Assembly: GCA_963772065.1 (NCBI GenBank)
Contig: CAVYVZ010000007.1
Coordinates: 248,001-312,000 of the forward strand
DNA from: CAVYVZ01 sp963772065
GTDB lineage: Bacteria > Acidobacteriota > Vicinamibacteria > Vicinamibacterales > UBA2999
Direction: 5' to 3'
Length of the DNA: 64,000 bases
In this document: piece after piece, positions 47,854-56,571 of the stretch
Layout of the letters: every line of letters begins with the position of its first letter
Numbering within the stretch: the first letter of the stretch is position 1
The notes under the pieces: model-generated
Told to the model about the DNA's origin: nothing
The model's input: the letters and a program-made list of their open reading frames with translations, nothing else
Database searches by the model: none
Translations under genes and position numbers: made by a program

Positions 47854-48251
47854 TAACGCCGCGCGACGACGGACCGCGGCGGCGGCGTCGTCGACAGTAC
47901 GCGCTCGATCACGGCCGCATCGTCGGGCCCCGGGGCGACCATGTGCAGCCGTCCGATCGCCAGCCGCTCGATGCGCGCCGGCGAGCGCAGCGTTTCGATC
48001 TCGAGCCGCAGGTGACGGTTGATCTCCTCCTCGGCGGCGCGCTCCTTCTGCATCTGCTCGAGCCGATAGCCGTGGCGCAGCAGCTCGAAGTGCTGCCACG
48101 CCGAGAACAGCAGCACCGACACGAGGAACACGCCGATCGCCGACCGAGCGCCACATCTCGCGGTGCCGCTCGCGATCGACCTCGCGGACGATCGGGTTGT
48201 TGCGAACGTCTTTCTTGATCGCGTATTCGAAGGTTTCGCCGCTGTGGCCAT
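47853..48251 (-). CDS. ftsL: Cell division protein FtsL (two frameshifts)
   Basis: About 133 residues: cytoplasmic start ETFEYAIKKDVRNNPIVREVDRE..., one membrane helix (SAIGVFLVSVLLFSAWQHFE), then a periplasmic coiled coil (RLEQMQKERAAEEEINRHLRLEIETLR) and RIERLAIGRLHMVAPGPDDA. This is the topology of FtsL, which pairs with FtsB and activates FtsW-FtsI. A base is missing just after the ATG (near 48240) and another break lies near 48145. It is identified by position between rsmH and ftsI plus topology; sequence conservation in FtsL is always low. Confidence 0.8.
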   Translation of the reverse strand: MATAAKPSNTRSRKTFATTRSSARSIASGTARCGARSAIGVFLVSVLLFSAWQHFELLRHGYRLEQMQKERAAEEEINRHLRLEIETLRSPARIERLAIGRLHMVAPGPDDAAVIERVLSTTPPPRSVVARR

Positions 48252-48275
48252 GGCCACTCCGTCGTCCGTGAGCCG

Positions 48276-49181
48276 TCAGTCCGCTTCCGCTCGGCCGCGC
48301 GCAGCTTCGCGCTGCGCGCGCGCGGGTTCCGTTCGACTTCGGCTTCCGTCGGCACCATCGGCCGCTTCGTCCGCACCCGCGACCGTGCCTTCCGACCTGC
48401 AGCGCGCGCAGCGTGTGCTTCACGACCCGGTCCTCGAGCGAATGGAACGTGATCACCGCCAGCCGCCCGCCGCGCTGCAAGCCGCCGCGCTGCGGCGCGC
48501 GAGAAAGCCGTCGAGCCCCTCGAGCTCGCGGTTCACCCAGATGCGGATCGCCTGAAACGTCCGCGTCGCCGGGTCGATCCGCGAGTACCCCTTGCGCGGG
48601 ATCGCGCGCCGCACGATGTCGGCGAGCCGTCCCGTCGTCTCGATCGGCCGCTCCGCCGCGCGCCGCGACGATCGCCCGCGCGACGCGGCGCGAATGTCGC
48701 TCTTCGCCGAACTCGTAGATCACGTCGGCGAGCGTCTCGTTCGTCGACGTCGCGGAGCGCGTCGGCCGCGGTCGGCCCCGCGGTCGTGTCCATCCGCATG
48801 TCGAGCGGCTCGTCGCGCCGGAAGCTGAAGCCGCGTCCGGCGCGTCGAGCTGCATCGACGACACGCCCAGATCCGCCAGCATCCCGTCGACCGCTCGCGA
48901 TCCCGCGCGCATCGAGCACGCGCTCGAAGTCGCGGTAGTCGCCGTGCACCAGCTCGACGCGATCGCCGATGCGGCGCCAGCACGCGTCGCGCGCTCGCCG
49001 CGAGCGCCGCCGGATCGCGATCGAGCCCGACCAGGCTCGACGCGCCCGCCTCGAGCAGCGCGCGCGCATGCCCGCCGAGTCCCACCGTGCAGTCGACGAA
49101 GACCCCGCCGCGTCCGGGCGCGAGGTGCTCCAGCACCTCGGCCACCATGACCGGTTCGTGCGCGCGCAGGTCTGTCGTCAC
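48276..49181 (-). CDS. rsmH: 16S rRNA m4C1402 methyltransferase RsmH/MraW (many frameshifts)
   Basis: About 300 residues if corrected. Recognisable pieces in three frames: HEPVMVAEVLEHLAPGRGGV, DCTVGLGGHARALLE (SAM loop), LVGLDRDPAALA, RVELVHGDYRDFERVL, DGMLADLGVSSMQLD, FSFRRDEPLDMRMD, VIYEFGEERHSRRVARAIV, LAVITFHSLEDRVVKHTLRAL, KRPMVPTEAEVERNPRARSA. At least seven single-base shifts separate them (near 48970, 48895, 48835, 48750, 48660, 48375 and 48285, positions approximate). A TGA at 48278-48276 gives the expected length. GTG 49181 starts it, 9 bases after mraZ. An essential-pathway gene this broken points to sequence errors. Confidence 0.85.
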
Positions 49182-49190
49182 GGCGCCCCA

Positions 49191-49654
49191 CTAGATTCCG
49201 TGCTCCGACAGCCGCAGGCCGTCCTCGTCCGTCCACGGTTCGCGCTGCAGCTTCTGCACGAAGCGCTCCTCGTTCCAGACATCGAGATAGTCGATCCGGC
49301 CGAACACGCGGACGTCGCCGACAATCGACGCGCTGTCGCGCAGGTGCGGCCGGAATGACGCACGCGCCCCTGAGCGTCGAGCTCGCCCGCCTGGCCGTAG
49401 TAGTTGACGCGGTCGAGAAACTTCAGCCGCGAGGGGTGGTTGGCGGGCATGGCCGAGAGCTTCTGCTCGATTTCCAGCCAGACGGGCATCGGATAGATGC
49501 GGACGGACTCGCCCGTCAGGCTCGTGACGAAAACGTCCGGCCCGTGCTGGTCCTGGATGACCCCGCGGAAGATCGTCGGCACCTTCAGCCGGCCCTTGTC
49601 GTCGATCCGGGCCGGAGCGCTGCCGCGCAGCCCCTTTGCTCCACTGTGCTCCAC
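49191..49654 (-). CDS. mraZ: Transcriptional regulator MraZ (two frameshifts)
   Basis: About 150 residues: two AbrB-like SpoVT/MraZ domains. First: LRGSAPARIDDKGRLKVPTIF; second: ELDAQGRV...HLRDSASIVGDVRVFGRIDYLDVWNEERF. MraZ binds GTGG repeats at its own promoter and tunes the dcw operon. Two extra bases near 49348-49359 shift the frame out and back (GRVR-IPA-HLRDS). GTG 49654 is the first start available, but it lies inside the MraZ box, about 8 bases after the predicted transcript start; the true start may be nearer LRGSAP (about 49630). Confidence 0.88.
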
Positions 49655-49664
49655 AAAAATCCAC
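49640..49664 (-). promoter_or_regulatory. MraZ operator: three GTGGA boxes at 10-base spacing
   Basis: On the minus strand GTGGA begins at 49664, 49654 and 49644, exactly 10 bases apart with 5-base spacers, and a weaker GGGGC follows at 49634. This fits the direct-repeat operator known for MraZ in other bacteria. It lies just downstream of the -10 box of the dcw promoter, so binding should repress or tune transcription of the cluster. Confidence 0.8.
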
Positions 49665-49668
49665 TGGG

Positions 49669-49697
49669 ATAGTATGCTTGGCCTGTTGCGTTGTCAA
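49669..49697 (-). promoter_or_regulatory. Main sigma-70 promoter of the dcw cluster
   Basis: Minus-strand TTGACA (49697-49692), a 17-base spacer, and TACTAT (49674-49669). The -35 is a perfect consensus and the -10 matches four of six. Predicted start of transcription is near 49662, in front of mraZ. No other strong promoter is seen inside the cluster until the long ftsW leader. Confidence 0.8.
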
Positions 49698-49782
49698 CCG
49701 CAAATAGACAGATCGATCTAGAGTTACGCCCAACTTTCGCCATGTGTTCGGTAGCTCTGGGTATCTGCCCAACCTTGGGTCA

Positions 49783-49815
49783 GACTCAGAGTCGACTCTG
49801 AGTCGACTCTGAGCC
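49783..49815. repeat. Tandem 11-base dyads between mraZ and ychF-like gene
   Basis: Three adjoining units GACTCAGAGTC (49783-49793), GACTCTGAGTC (49794-49804) and GACTCTGAGCC (49805-49815). Each is itself a near-perfect inverted repeat GACTC-N-GAGTC. They sit in the divergent region, 36 bases before the ychF-like ATG and about 85 bases upstream of the dcw -35. This looks like a protein-binding operator array rather than the 7-base arrays found elsewhere. Confidence 0.65.
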
Positions 49816-49850
49816 CTGCGTCCGAGCCTGCGTGCTAGGCTGAGGCGCTC

Positions 49851-50953
49851 ATGCTTCGCGCGGCTCTCATCGGCTTTCCTTCCAGCGGCAAGACCACCCT
49901 CTTTCAGCTCATGACGCAGCGCCAAGGACGCGCCGGCGGCAAGAGGAGACGTCGACATCGGCATCTCGAAGGTGCCCGACGCGCGGCTCGACACGCTGAC
50001 GGCGATGTACAACCCGCGCAAGCGGGTGCCGGCGACGGTCGAGTTCACCGACATCATCGGAGCGGCGCGCACCGGCGCCGGCGCGCAGGCGCTCGTCGAC
50101 GTCGCCGGCTACAAGAACGCCGACGCGCTCGTGCACGTCGTGCGCGCGTTTCGCGACGCGTCGGTTCCGCATCCGTCGGGCATCGGTCGACCCCGCGCGC
50201 GATGCGCAGGCGATGGAAGACGAGCTGATCCTCGCCGACCTCGGCGTCGTCGAACGCCGGCTCGAGCGCATCGAAAAGGACCTCAAGAAGGCGCGCACCG
50301 CGGAGCTCGAGAAGGAGCGCGATCTCGTGCAGCGCTGCAAAGCCGCGCTCGAGGACGGGCAGGCCGCTGCGCGCGCTCGAGCTGACGGGCGACGATCTCA
50401 AGCGGCTGCGCGGATTTCAGTTGCTCTCGGCGAAGCCGCTCCTCCTCGTCATCAACCTCGACGAGGCCGATCTCGCCGACGTCGGCTCGAGCGTCGAGCG
50501 CGCGGCGCAGAAAACCGGCCTCACCGACATTCCTCGCGCACGCCGCGACCGGCGCCGTCGCCGCTGTGCACCAAGATCGAGCTCGAGATCGCGCAACTCG
50601 AGGGCGCCGACGCCGACGGCGTTCCTCGCCGATCTCGGCCTGACCGAGTCGGGCCTCGATCGCGTGATCCGCGCCACCTACGACCTGCTCGGCTACATGT
50701 CGTTCTTCACCGTCGGCGAGGACGAATGCCGCGCGTGGTCGATGGCGCGCGGCACGCCCGCGCAGCTCGCGGCCGGCGAGATCCACAGCGACATCCAGCG
50801 CGGCTTCATCCGCGCCGAAGTCGTCGCCTACGACGCGCTCACGACCCGCGGCTCGATGGCCGGCCTGCCAGCGAGCACGGCGAGGTGCGCCTCGAAGGCA
50901 AGGAGTACATCGTCCAGGACGGCGATATCATCAACTTCCGCCACGCAACGTGA
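49851..50953 (+). CDS. YchF/OLA1-like GTPase/ATPase with TGS domain (five or more frameshifts)
   Basis: About 367 residues if corrected. P-loop at the start ALIGFPSSGKTTLFQLM (GxxxxGKT), VPDARLDTLTAMYNPRKRVPATVEFTDI (switch region), LVHVVRAFRDASVPHP, ILADLGVVERRLERIEKDLKKA (coiled coil), PLLLVINLDEADL (base recognition, NLDE), then FFTVGEDECRAWSMARGTPAQLAAGEIHSDI, typical of YchF, and the TGS end EYIVQDGDIINFRH. YchF proteins hydrolyse ATP and bind ribosomes. The order of domains matches YchF, but the N-terminus (FPSSGKTT) is the divergent branch, so paralogue status is open. Breaks lie near 49940, 50185, 50365, 50540-50610 and 50870. Confidence 0.8.
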
Positions 50954-52036
50954 GTGTCCGCAGAGTCCTCAGTTCTCGAAGCCCAGGCGCCCTTCGTGCA
51001 CGGCGGCGCGGAGATCCTGGTTCGCCAGCTCGTCGGCGCGCTGCGCGAGCGCGGCTACGATGCCGAGAACGTGGCGATCCCGTTCAAGGACGCAGCCGCG
51101 CGACGAGCTGCTGGCGCATGCGGCGGCGTGGCGGCTGCTCGACGTCAGCCAGTCGCTCGGACGGCCCGATCGATCTGCTGATCGCCACGAAATTCCCGAC
51201 CTACTTCGCGCGGCATCCGGCGAAGGTCGCGTGGCTGGTGCACCAACACCGCGCCGCGTACGAGTTGTGCGGCACGCCGTTCAGCGACTTCGACCACACG
51301 GAGCGCGACGTCGGCCTGCGCAAGCGGCTGATGGAGCTCGATCGCGCAGGTGCTCGGCGAGTGCCGGCGCGTCTTCAGCATCGCGCGACACGGTGTCGGC
51401 GCGTCTCGCAGAAGTTCAACGGCGTCGCCGCGGCAGCCGCTGTACCATCCGCCGACGCTCGCCGGCCGCCTGCAGTCCGGGCCGTACGGCGACTACATAC
51501 TCACGGTGACGCGACTCGAGCACGTCAAACGGGTCGACCTCGCGATCGAGGCGTTTCAGAAAGTCGATCGTTCGCTGCGCCTCGTGATCGCGGGCGACGG
51601 CAGCGTGCGGCCGCGACTCGAAGCGCGCATCGACGAGCTCGACCTGCGACATCGCGTGTCGCTGCTGGGCCGCGTCTCAGACGAGCGGCTCATCGAGCTG
51701 TACGCCGGCGCGCGCGGCGTGCTCTTCGCGCCGTTCGACGAGGACTACGGCTACGTGACGCTCGAGGCGTTCCTTGCGCGGAAGCCCGTGATCACCGCCT
51801 CCGACTCCGGCGGGACACTCGAGTTCGTCGTGGACGGCACGAATGGAATCGTCGCGGCACCGTCGGCCGAGGCGATCGCCGCCGCCATCAACCGCCTCGC
51901 CGCGGACGCGCGCGCCGCGGCGCGTCTCGGCGACAACGGCTACGAGCGCGCGCGCGCGGTGACGTGGGACGGCGTCGTGGAGCGTCTCGTCGGCGCGGCC
52001 GAGCGGCGCCAGACCGCCGCGCACACGGGGCCCTGA
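50954..52036 (+). CDS. Family 4 glycosyltransferase (four or more frameshifts)
   Basis: About 360 residues of GT-B type. N-terminal domain: QAPFVHGGAEILVRQLVGAL, then IDLLIATKFPTYFARHPAKVAWLVHQHRAAY. C-terminal domain: YILTVTRLEHVKRVDLAIEAF, LVIAGDGS, LLGRVSDERLIELYAGARGVLFAPFDEDYGYVTLEAFLARKPVITASDSGG, with the retaining-enzyme ExxxxxxxE pattern (DEDYGYVTLE). GTG 50954 directly follows the preceding stop. Breaks lie near 51085, 51165, 51350 and 51400-51430. First gene of the glycan cluster; donor sugar unknown. Confidence 0.8.
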
Positions 52037-52037
52037 C

Positions 52038-52899
52038 GTGGCCGTCCCCTCGTCCGTGTCGGTCGTCATCCCCGCGATGAACGAAGCGGACGCGATCGGC
52101 GACGTCGTCCGACAGCTTCGGGACGGCGGCGCCGTGGCACGAGATCATCGTCGTCGACGACGGTTCCGCCGACGGCACCGGAACCGAGCGCGGAGGCCGC
52201 CGGGGCGCGCGTCGTTCGGCATCCCTACAACAAAGGCAACGGCGCGGCGGTGAAAACAGGCATTCGCAGCGCCACCGGCGAGTTCGTGCTCATCGTTGAC
52301 GCCGACGGCCAGCACCGAGCCGAGGACGCGCGGCGTCTCGTCGAGCGCCTCGGCGTGTACGACCTCGTCGTCGGCGCCCGCTCGCCCGCCACTCAGGCGA
52401 ACATTCGACGCCGGCTCGGGCAACGCGCTGCTGAACTGGCTCGCCAGCTATCTGACGGGACGCCGGATTCCGGACCTCACGTGCGGATTTCGCGGCGCGC
52501 GCCGTGAGTATCTGCGCGAGTTCCTGCATCTGCTTCCGAACGGCTTCTCGACGCCGACCACCACGACGCTGGCGTTCATCAGGGCGGGCTACAACGTTGC
52601 GTTCGAGCCGATCGACGCCCTCCCGCGCGTCGGCCGTTCGAAGATCAGGTTCGCTCGCGACGGCGCGAAGTTCTTCCTCATTCTTCTTCGAGTGATCACC
52701 CTCTTCAGCCCGCTGCGGATTTTTCTTCCCGATCAGCGCGGCATCGCTGCTCCTCGGCATCGCCTATGGTGTGTGGAACGTCGCGATGCATTCGCGCATC
52801 CCCAATGGGTCGGTTCTCCTGATCCTGTTCGCGGTGGTGGTGTTCCTGGTCGGTCTGGTGTCGGAGCAGATCTCGTCGCTGCGCATTGAAAGGCATTGA
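52038..52899 (+). CDS. Family 2 glycosyltransferase with C-terminal membrane helices (four frameshifts)
   Basis: About 287 residues. GT-A fold: SVSVVIPAMNEADAIGDVV at the start, IIVVDDGSADGT (in a shifted frame near 52140), the metal site VLIVDADGQH, LTCGFRGARREYL and FSTPTTTTLAFIRAGYNVAFEPI. Two hydrophobic helices follow near the end (LLLGIAYGVWNVA-like and SVLLILFAVVVFLVGLVSEQ). It resembles DPM1-like polyprenyl-phosphate sugar transferases with a membrane tail. Breaks lie near 52130, 52190, 52400 and 52725; all pieces are conserved. GTG start 52038, one base after the previous stop. Confidence 0.78.
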
Positions 52900-52905
52900 G
52901 TTCGC

Positions 52906-53638
52906 GTGCGCGCGCTGGTGATCGTTCCCACGTACAACGAGCGGCACAATCTGCCCGTCATCACCGGCGAGCTGCTGGCCATTCCCGGCGTTCACGTCAT
53001 GGTCGTCGACGACGGCTCGCCCGATGGTACGGGCGACGTCGCGAACATGCTCGCGGCCGCGCACCCCGAACGCATCGCGGTCATCCATCGGAGCGGCTGG
53101 CGCGGATTGGGACGCTCGTACGTCGAGGGAATGCAGTCATGCGCTCCAGCACACGGACGCGCCGCTGATCTGCCAGATGGACGCCGACTTCTCACACCTG
53201 CCGTCGGAGCTGCCGCGGCTGCTCGATGCCGCGGAGGACGCGGACCTCGTGATTGGCTCGCGCTACGTGCGAGGCGGCCGCGTGGTGAACTGGCCGCGGC
53301 CGCGCATCCTCCTCAGCACGTTCGCCAATCATTACGTGCGGATGTGGACGCGCATCCCGGTCAGTGACGTGACGAGCGGCTTCCGCTGCTGGCGCCGCGG
53401 CACGCTGCTCCAGATTCCGCTGGCGCTCCTCCGCTCCGACGGCTACGCGTTCCAGGTCGAAACGACGTGGCACGCGCGGGCCACGGGCGCCCGGATCGTC
53501 GAGGTGCCGGTGACGTTCGTCGAGCGGCGCCAGGGACAGTCGAAGCTGTCCGGCCGGGTCATCGTGGAGTCCGTGATCCTGCCGCTCCGCCTGGCGGCGC
53601 GGCGGTTGCCCGGAAACCGCGGCCGGTGTACGATTTAG
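52906..53638 (+). CDS. Polyprenol-phosphate mannosyltransferase-like GT2 (DPM1 family, one frameshift)
   Basis: About 244 residues. ALVIVPTYNERHNLPVI, VMVVDDGSPDGTGDVA, then after a break near 53131-53145, ICQMDADFSHLPSELPRLL, LVIGSRYVRGG, VSDVTSGFRCWRRGTLL, YAFQVETTWHARATGARIVEVPVTFVERRQGQSKLS. These match dolichol/polyprenol-phosphate mannose synthases, which load a lipid carrier for later glycan assembly outside the membrane. No membrane helices. GTG 52906 lies 6 bases after the preceding stop. Confidence 0.85.
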
Positions 53639-53653
53639 CGGCCTGTCACCAAA

Positions 53654-54439
53654 ATGCCATTGAGCGCCGGCACCCCTCCCGGCCTGTCGTTTTTCTTTCC
53701 CGCCTACAACGATGGAGGGACGATTGCGAGCCTCGTGATTCGCGCCGTCCAGGTGGTGAGCCGACTCACGCCCAACTTCGAAGTGATCGTCGTGAACGAC
53801 GGAAGCACCGACGACACCGCCGCGATCATCGACGAGCTGGCGCGAACCTATCCGCAGGTGCGCGTCGTGCACCACGCGGCGAACCGCGGCTATGGCGGGG
53901 CGCTTCGAACCGGATTCAGCACGGCGACGAAGGAGCTGATCGCGTATACCGACGGTGACGCCCAGTACGATCCGGCGGAAGTGGAGCTCCTCTGGACGCA
54001 GCTGACGCCGGACGCCGACATGGTCAACGGCTACAAGATCAGCCGCGCCGATCCGCTTCATCGGATCATCATCGGCCGCCTCTATCACCACGCCGTGAAG
54101 CTGTTGTTCCGCCTTCAGGTCCGCGACGTCGACTGCGATTTCCGGCTGATGCGCCGCGAGATCTTCGATCGCGTACGTCTCGAGCGAGACACCGGCGTCA
54201 TCTGCCTCGAGATGATGCGCAAGATCCAGGACGCCGGCTTCCGCATCGTGGAGGTGCCGGTGCACCACTACCACCGTGCGCACGGCCACTCGCAGTTCTT
54301 CAACTTCCGCCGCATCTTCTGGACCGCGATCGACGTGATGAAGCTCTGGGTGCACCTCGTGCTGCTTGGACAGCAGGGCGCGCGCGTGCTGCTCCGCAAC
54401 CCTGTTGCCGGTCGGCTCCCTCCCGAGCCCCGACGGTAG
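53654..54439 (+). CDS. Family 2 glycosyltransferase (lipid-carrier type)
   Basis: 261 residues, intact. LSFFFPAYNDGGTIASLV, FEVIVVNDGSTDDTAAII, the metal motif AYTDGDAQYDPAEV, VNGYKISRADPLHRI, DVDCDFRLMRREIFDRV and VPVHHYHRAHGHSQFFNFRRI. It belongs with the DPM1/ArnC-like GT2 enzymes that use a polyprenyl phosphate acceptor; no membrane tail is visible. Its TAG stop shares a base with the GTG of the epimerase that follows (TAGTG). This is the third GT2 gene in a row, so they probably act in one pathway. Confidence 0.88.
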   Translation: MPLSAGTPPGLSFFFPAYNDGGTIASLVIRAVQVVSRLTPNFEVIVVNDGSTDDTAAIIDELARTYPQVRVVHHAANRGYGGALRTGFSTATKELIAYTDGDAQYDPAEVELLWTQLTPDADMVNGYKISRADPLHRIIIGRLYHHAVKLLFRLQVRDVDCDFRLMRREIFDRVRLERDTGVICLEMMRKIQDAGFRIVEVPVHHYHRAHGHSQFFNFRRIFWTAIDVMKLWVHLVLLGQQGARVLLRNPVAGRLPPEPRR

Positions 54440-55471
54440 TGCGAGGCGACTACCGAGCGTTCTACAACCGCCGTCGGGTGATGATCACCGGCGGCCTGGG
54501 ATTCATCGGCAGCAACCTCGCTCATCACCTGGTCGCGTGCGGCGCCCACGTGCTCATCATCGATTCGCTCATCCCGGAGTACGGCGGCAACCTGTTCAAC
54601 ATCTCCGGCATCGAAGACGCCGTGCGCGTCAACGTCGCGGATGTGCGCCAGCAGAGCACGATGAATTACCTGGTGCGCGAGCAGGATGTGATCTTCAACC
54701 TCGCCGGGCAGGTGAGCCACATCGACAGCATGCAGGACCCGTACACCGACCTGGAGATCAACTGCCGCGCCCAGCTCTCGCTGCTCGAGGCCTGCCGGCG
54801 CCACAATCCGGGCGTGAAGGTCGTGTACGCGGGCACGCGTCAGGTCTACGGGCACCCCGACTCGCTGCCGGTGACCGAGGACCACCTCGTTCGACCGACC
54901 GACGTCAACGGCATCAACAAGGCGGCCGGCGAGTACTATCACCTCGTCTACAACAACGTGTTCAACGTTCGCAGCTGCTCGCTGCGGCTCACCAACACCT
55001 ACGGTCCGCGTCAGCTGCTCAAGCACAATCGTCAGGGCTTCATCGGGTGGTTCATCCGCCTCGCCATCGAGGATCGCGAGATCGAGATCTACGGCGACGG
55101 CTCACAGGTGCGCGACTTCGTCTACGTCGACGATGCCGTGGACGCCTTCCTTCGGGCCGGCGCCTCGGACGCCGCCAACGGAGAGGTGTTCAACGTCGGC
55201 GGGGTTGGAGCCGACGGCACACCGCGACCTGGTCGCGCTGCTGATTCGCACCGCAGGCGCCGGGCGCTGCCGCTTCGTCGAGTGGCCGGCCGACAAGAAG
55301 GCGATCGACATCGGCAGCTTCTACGCGGACTCGCAACGCATCGCCCGCGCGCTCGGGTGGCAGCCGACGACAGCGCTCGCGACGGGCCTCGAGCGCACCA
55401 TCGCCTACTATCGCGCGCACCTGCACCACTACCTTCCGGAAGGCGACCGGCCGCAGGTCTCGGTGTCGTGA
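54439..55471 (+). CDS. NAD-dependent nucleotide-sugar epimerase/dehydratase (extended SDR, one frameshift)
   Basis: About 344 residues. NAD loop VMITGGLGFIGSNLAHHL (about 14-31), FNLAGQVSHIDSM, YAGTRQVYGHPDSLPV, then DVNGINKAAGEYYHLVYNN and RLTNTYGPRQL. The usual catalytic YxxxK reads NGINK, with Asn where the Tyr should be. The C-terminal part RDFVYVDDAVDAFL...VFNVGG runs to a break near 55205 and resumes LVALLIRTAGAGRCRFVEW...RIARALGWQPTTAL. The reaction cannot be named. Coupled to its neighbours by TAGTG and GTGA overlaps. Confidence 0.85.
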
Positions 55472-56571
55472 ACACGACGCCGCTTCCGTTCATCGACCTC
55501 AGGCCCGGAGAAGACGACGGCGCTCTTCGCGCGGCGATCGACCGCGTGCTGCGGCGCGGCTGGTTCGTGCTGGGCCCTGAAGTCGAAGCATTCGAAGCCG
55601 AGTTCGCGGCGGCGTCGGGCGCGCCATTCGCCGTGGGCGTCGCCAGCGGCACCGACGCGCTCGCGCTCGCGCTGCGGGCGCTCGGCATTGGCGCCGGCGA
55701 CGAAGTGATTGTCCCGGCACTGACGGCCGCGTACACCGGGCTCGCCGTGCTGATGGCGGGGGCACAGCCGGTGTTCGCAGACGTCGAAGCCGATCGGCTC
55801 ACGCTGGACCCCGTGGCCTGCGAGGCGTGCGTCGGCCCGCGGACCGCCGCGATGATCCCGGTTCACCTCTATGGCCAGCCGGCGAACCTCGCGGCGCTCC
55901 GAGCGCTCGCACATCGTCACTCGCTGGCCATTCTCGAGGACTGCTGCCAGGCGCACCTCGCGACGTGCGACGCCGTGCCTGTGGGCACCTCGACGGCTGC
56001 CGGCGCCTTCAGCTTCTACCCGACCAAGAACCTCGGCGCGCTCGGGGATGGCGGCGCCGTGATCACGAGCGATGCCGCGCTCGCCGATCGCGTGCGGCGT
56101 CTCCGCAACGGCGGGCAGATGACTCGCTATCACCACGCCGAAGCCGGTGTGAACAGCAGGCTCGACGAGCTCCAGGCGGCCGTGCTTCGCGCGCGGCTTC
56201 CACTCCTTCCTCAATGGACCGCGCGGCGGCGCGCACTTGCGCGGCTGTACCGCTCGGCTCTGCCTGATTCATTGACGATGACCGAGGCCGATCCCGGTCA
56301 CGTGTATCATCTGTTTCCGGTTCGATCGGCCGGCCGCGACGACTTGCAGGCGCATCTGCGCACCGCGGGCATCGAGACCCTCGTCCACTACCCGATTCCG
56401 CTGCCGCGACAGGCGGCGTTCGCCGCTTCGGAACCACGGGAGGTGCCGGCGGCGGATCGCGCGGCACGCGAACTGCTGTCGCTTCCGCTGCATCCACGGT
56501 TGACCGAGGCCGACGTGAGCCGCGTCTCAGCCGCGGTCTGCGAGTACCAGAGAGGACGTGCATTCGCGTGA
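55468..56571 (+). CDS. DegT/DnrJ/EryC1/StrS-family sugar aminotransferase
   Basis: 367 residues, PLP-dependent, fold type I. FVLGPEVEAFEAEFAAASG, VGVASGTDALALALRALGIGAGDEVIVP, MIPVHLYGQPANL, EDCCQAHLA, and the PLP lysine in FSFYPTKNLGALGDGGAV. It transfers an amino group from Glu or Gln to a keto-sugar nucleotide. GTG 55468 overlaps the stop of the epimerase upstream (GTGA) and its own stop overlaps the next epimerase (GTGA), so the three are translated as a unit and probably make one amino-deoxy sugar. Confidence 0.93.
   Translation: MNTTPLPFIDLRPGEDDGALRAAIDRVLRRGWFVLGPEVEAFEAEFAAASGAPFAVGVASGTDALALALRALGIGAGDEVIVPALTAAYTGLAVLMAGAQPVFADVEADRLTLDPVACEACVGPRTAAMIPVHLYGQPANLAALRALAHRHSLAILEDCCQAHLATCDAVPVGTSTAAGAFSFYPTKNLGALGDGGAVITSDAALADRVRRLRNGGQMTRYHHAEAGVNSRLDELQAAVLRARLPLLPQWTARRRALARLYRSALPDSLTMTEADPGHVYHLFPVRSAGRDDLQAHLRTAGIETLVHYPIPLPRQAAFAASEPREVPAADRAARELLSLPLHPRLTEADVSRVSAAVCEYQRGRAFA

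Noticed and set aside
45760..49236. One 1158-residue protein covering ftsI, ftsL and rsmH
   Set aside because: Only the ftsI part and scattered short pieces are conserved in that frame; the rest is low-complexity Arg/Ala shadow sequence, and proper ftsL and rsmH segments lie in the other frames.
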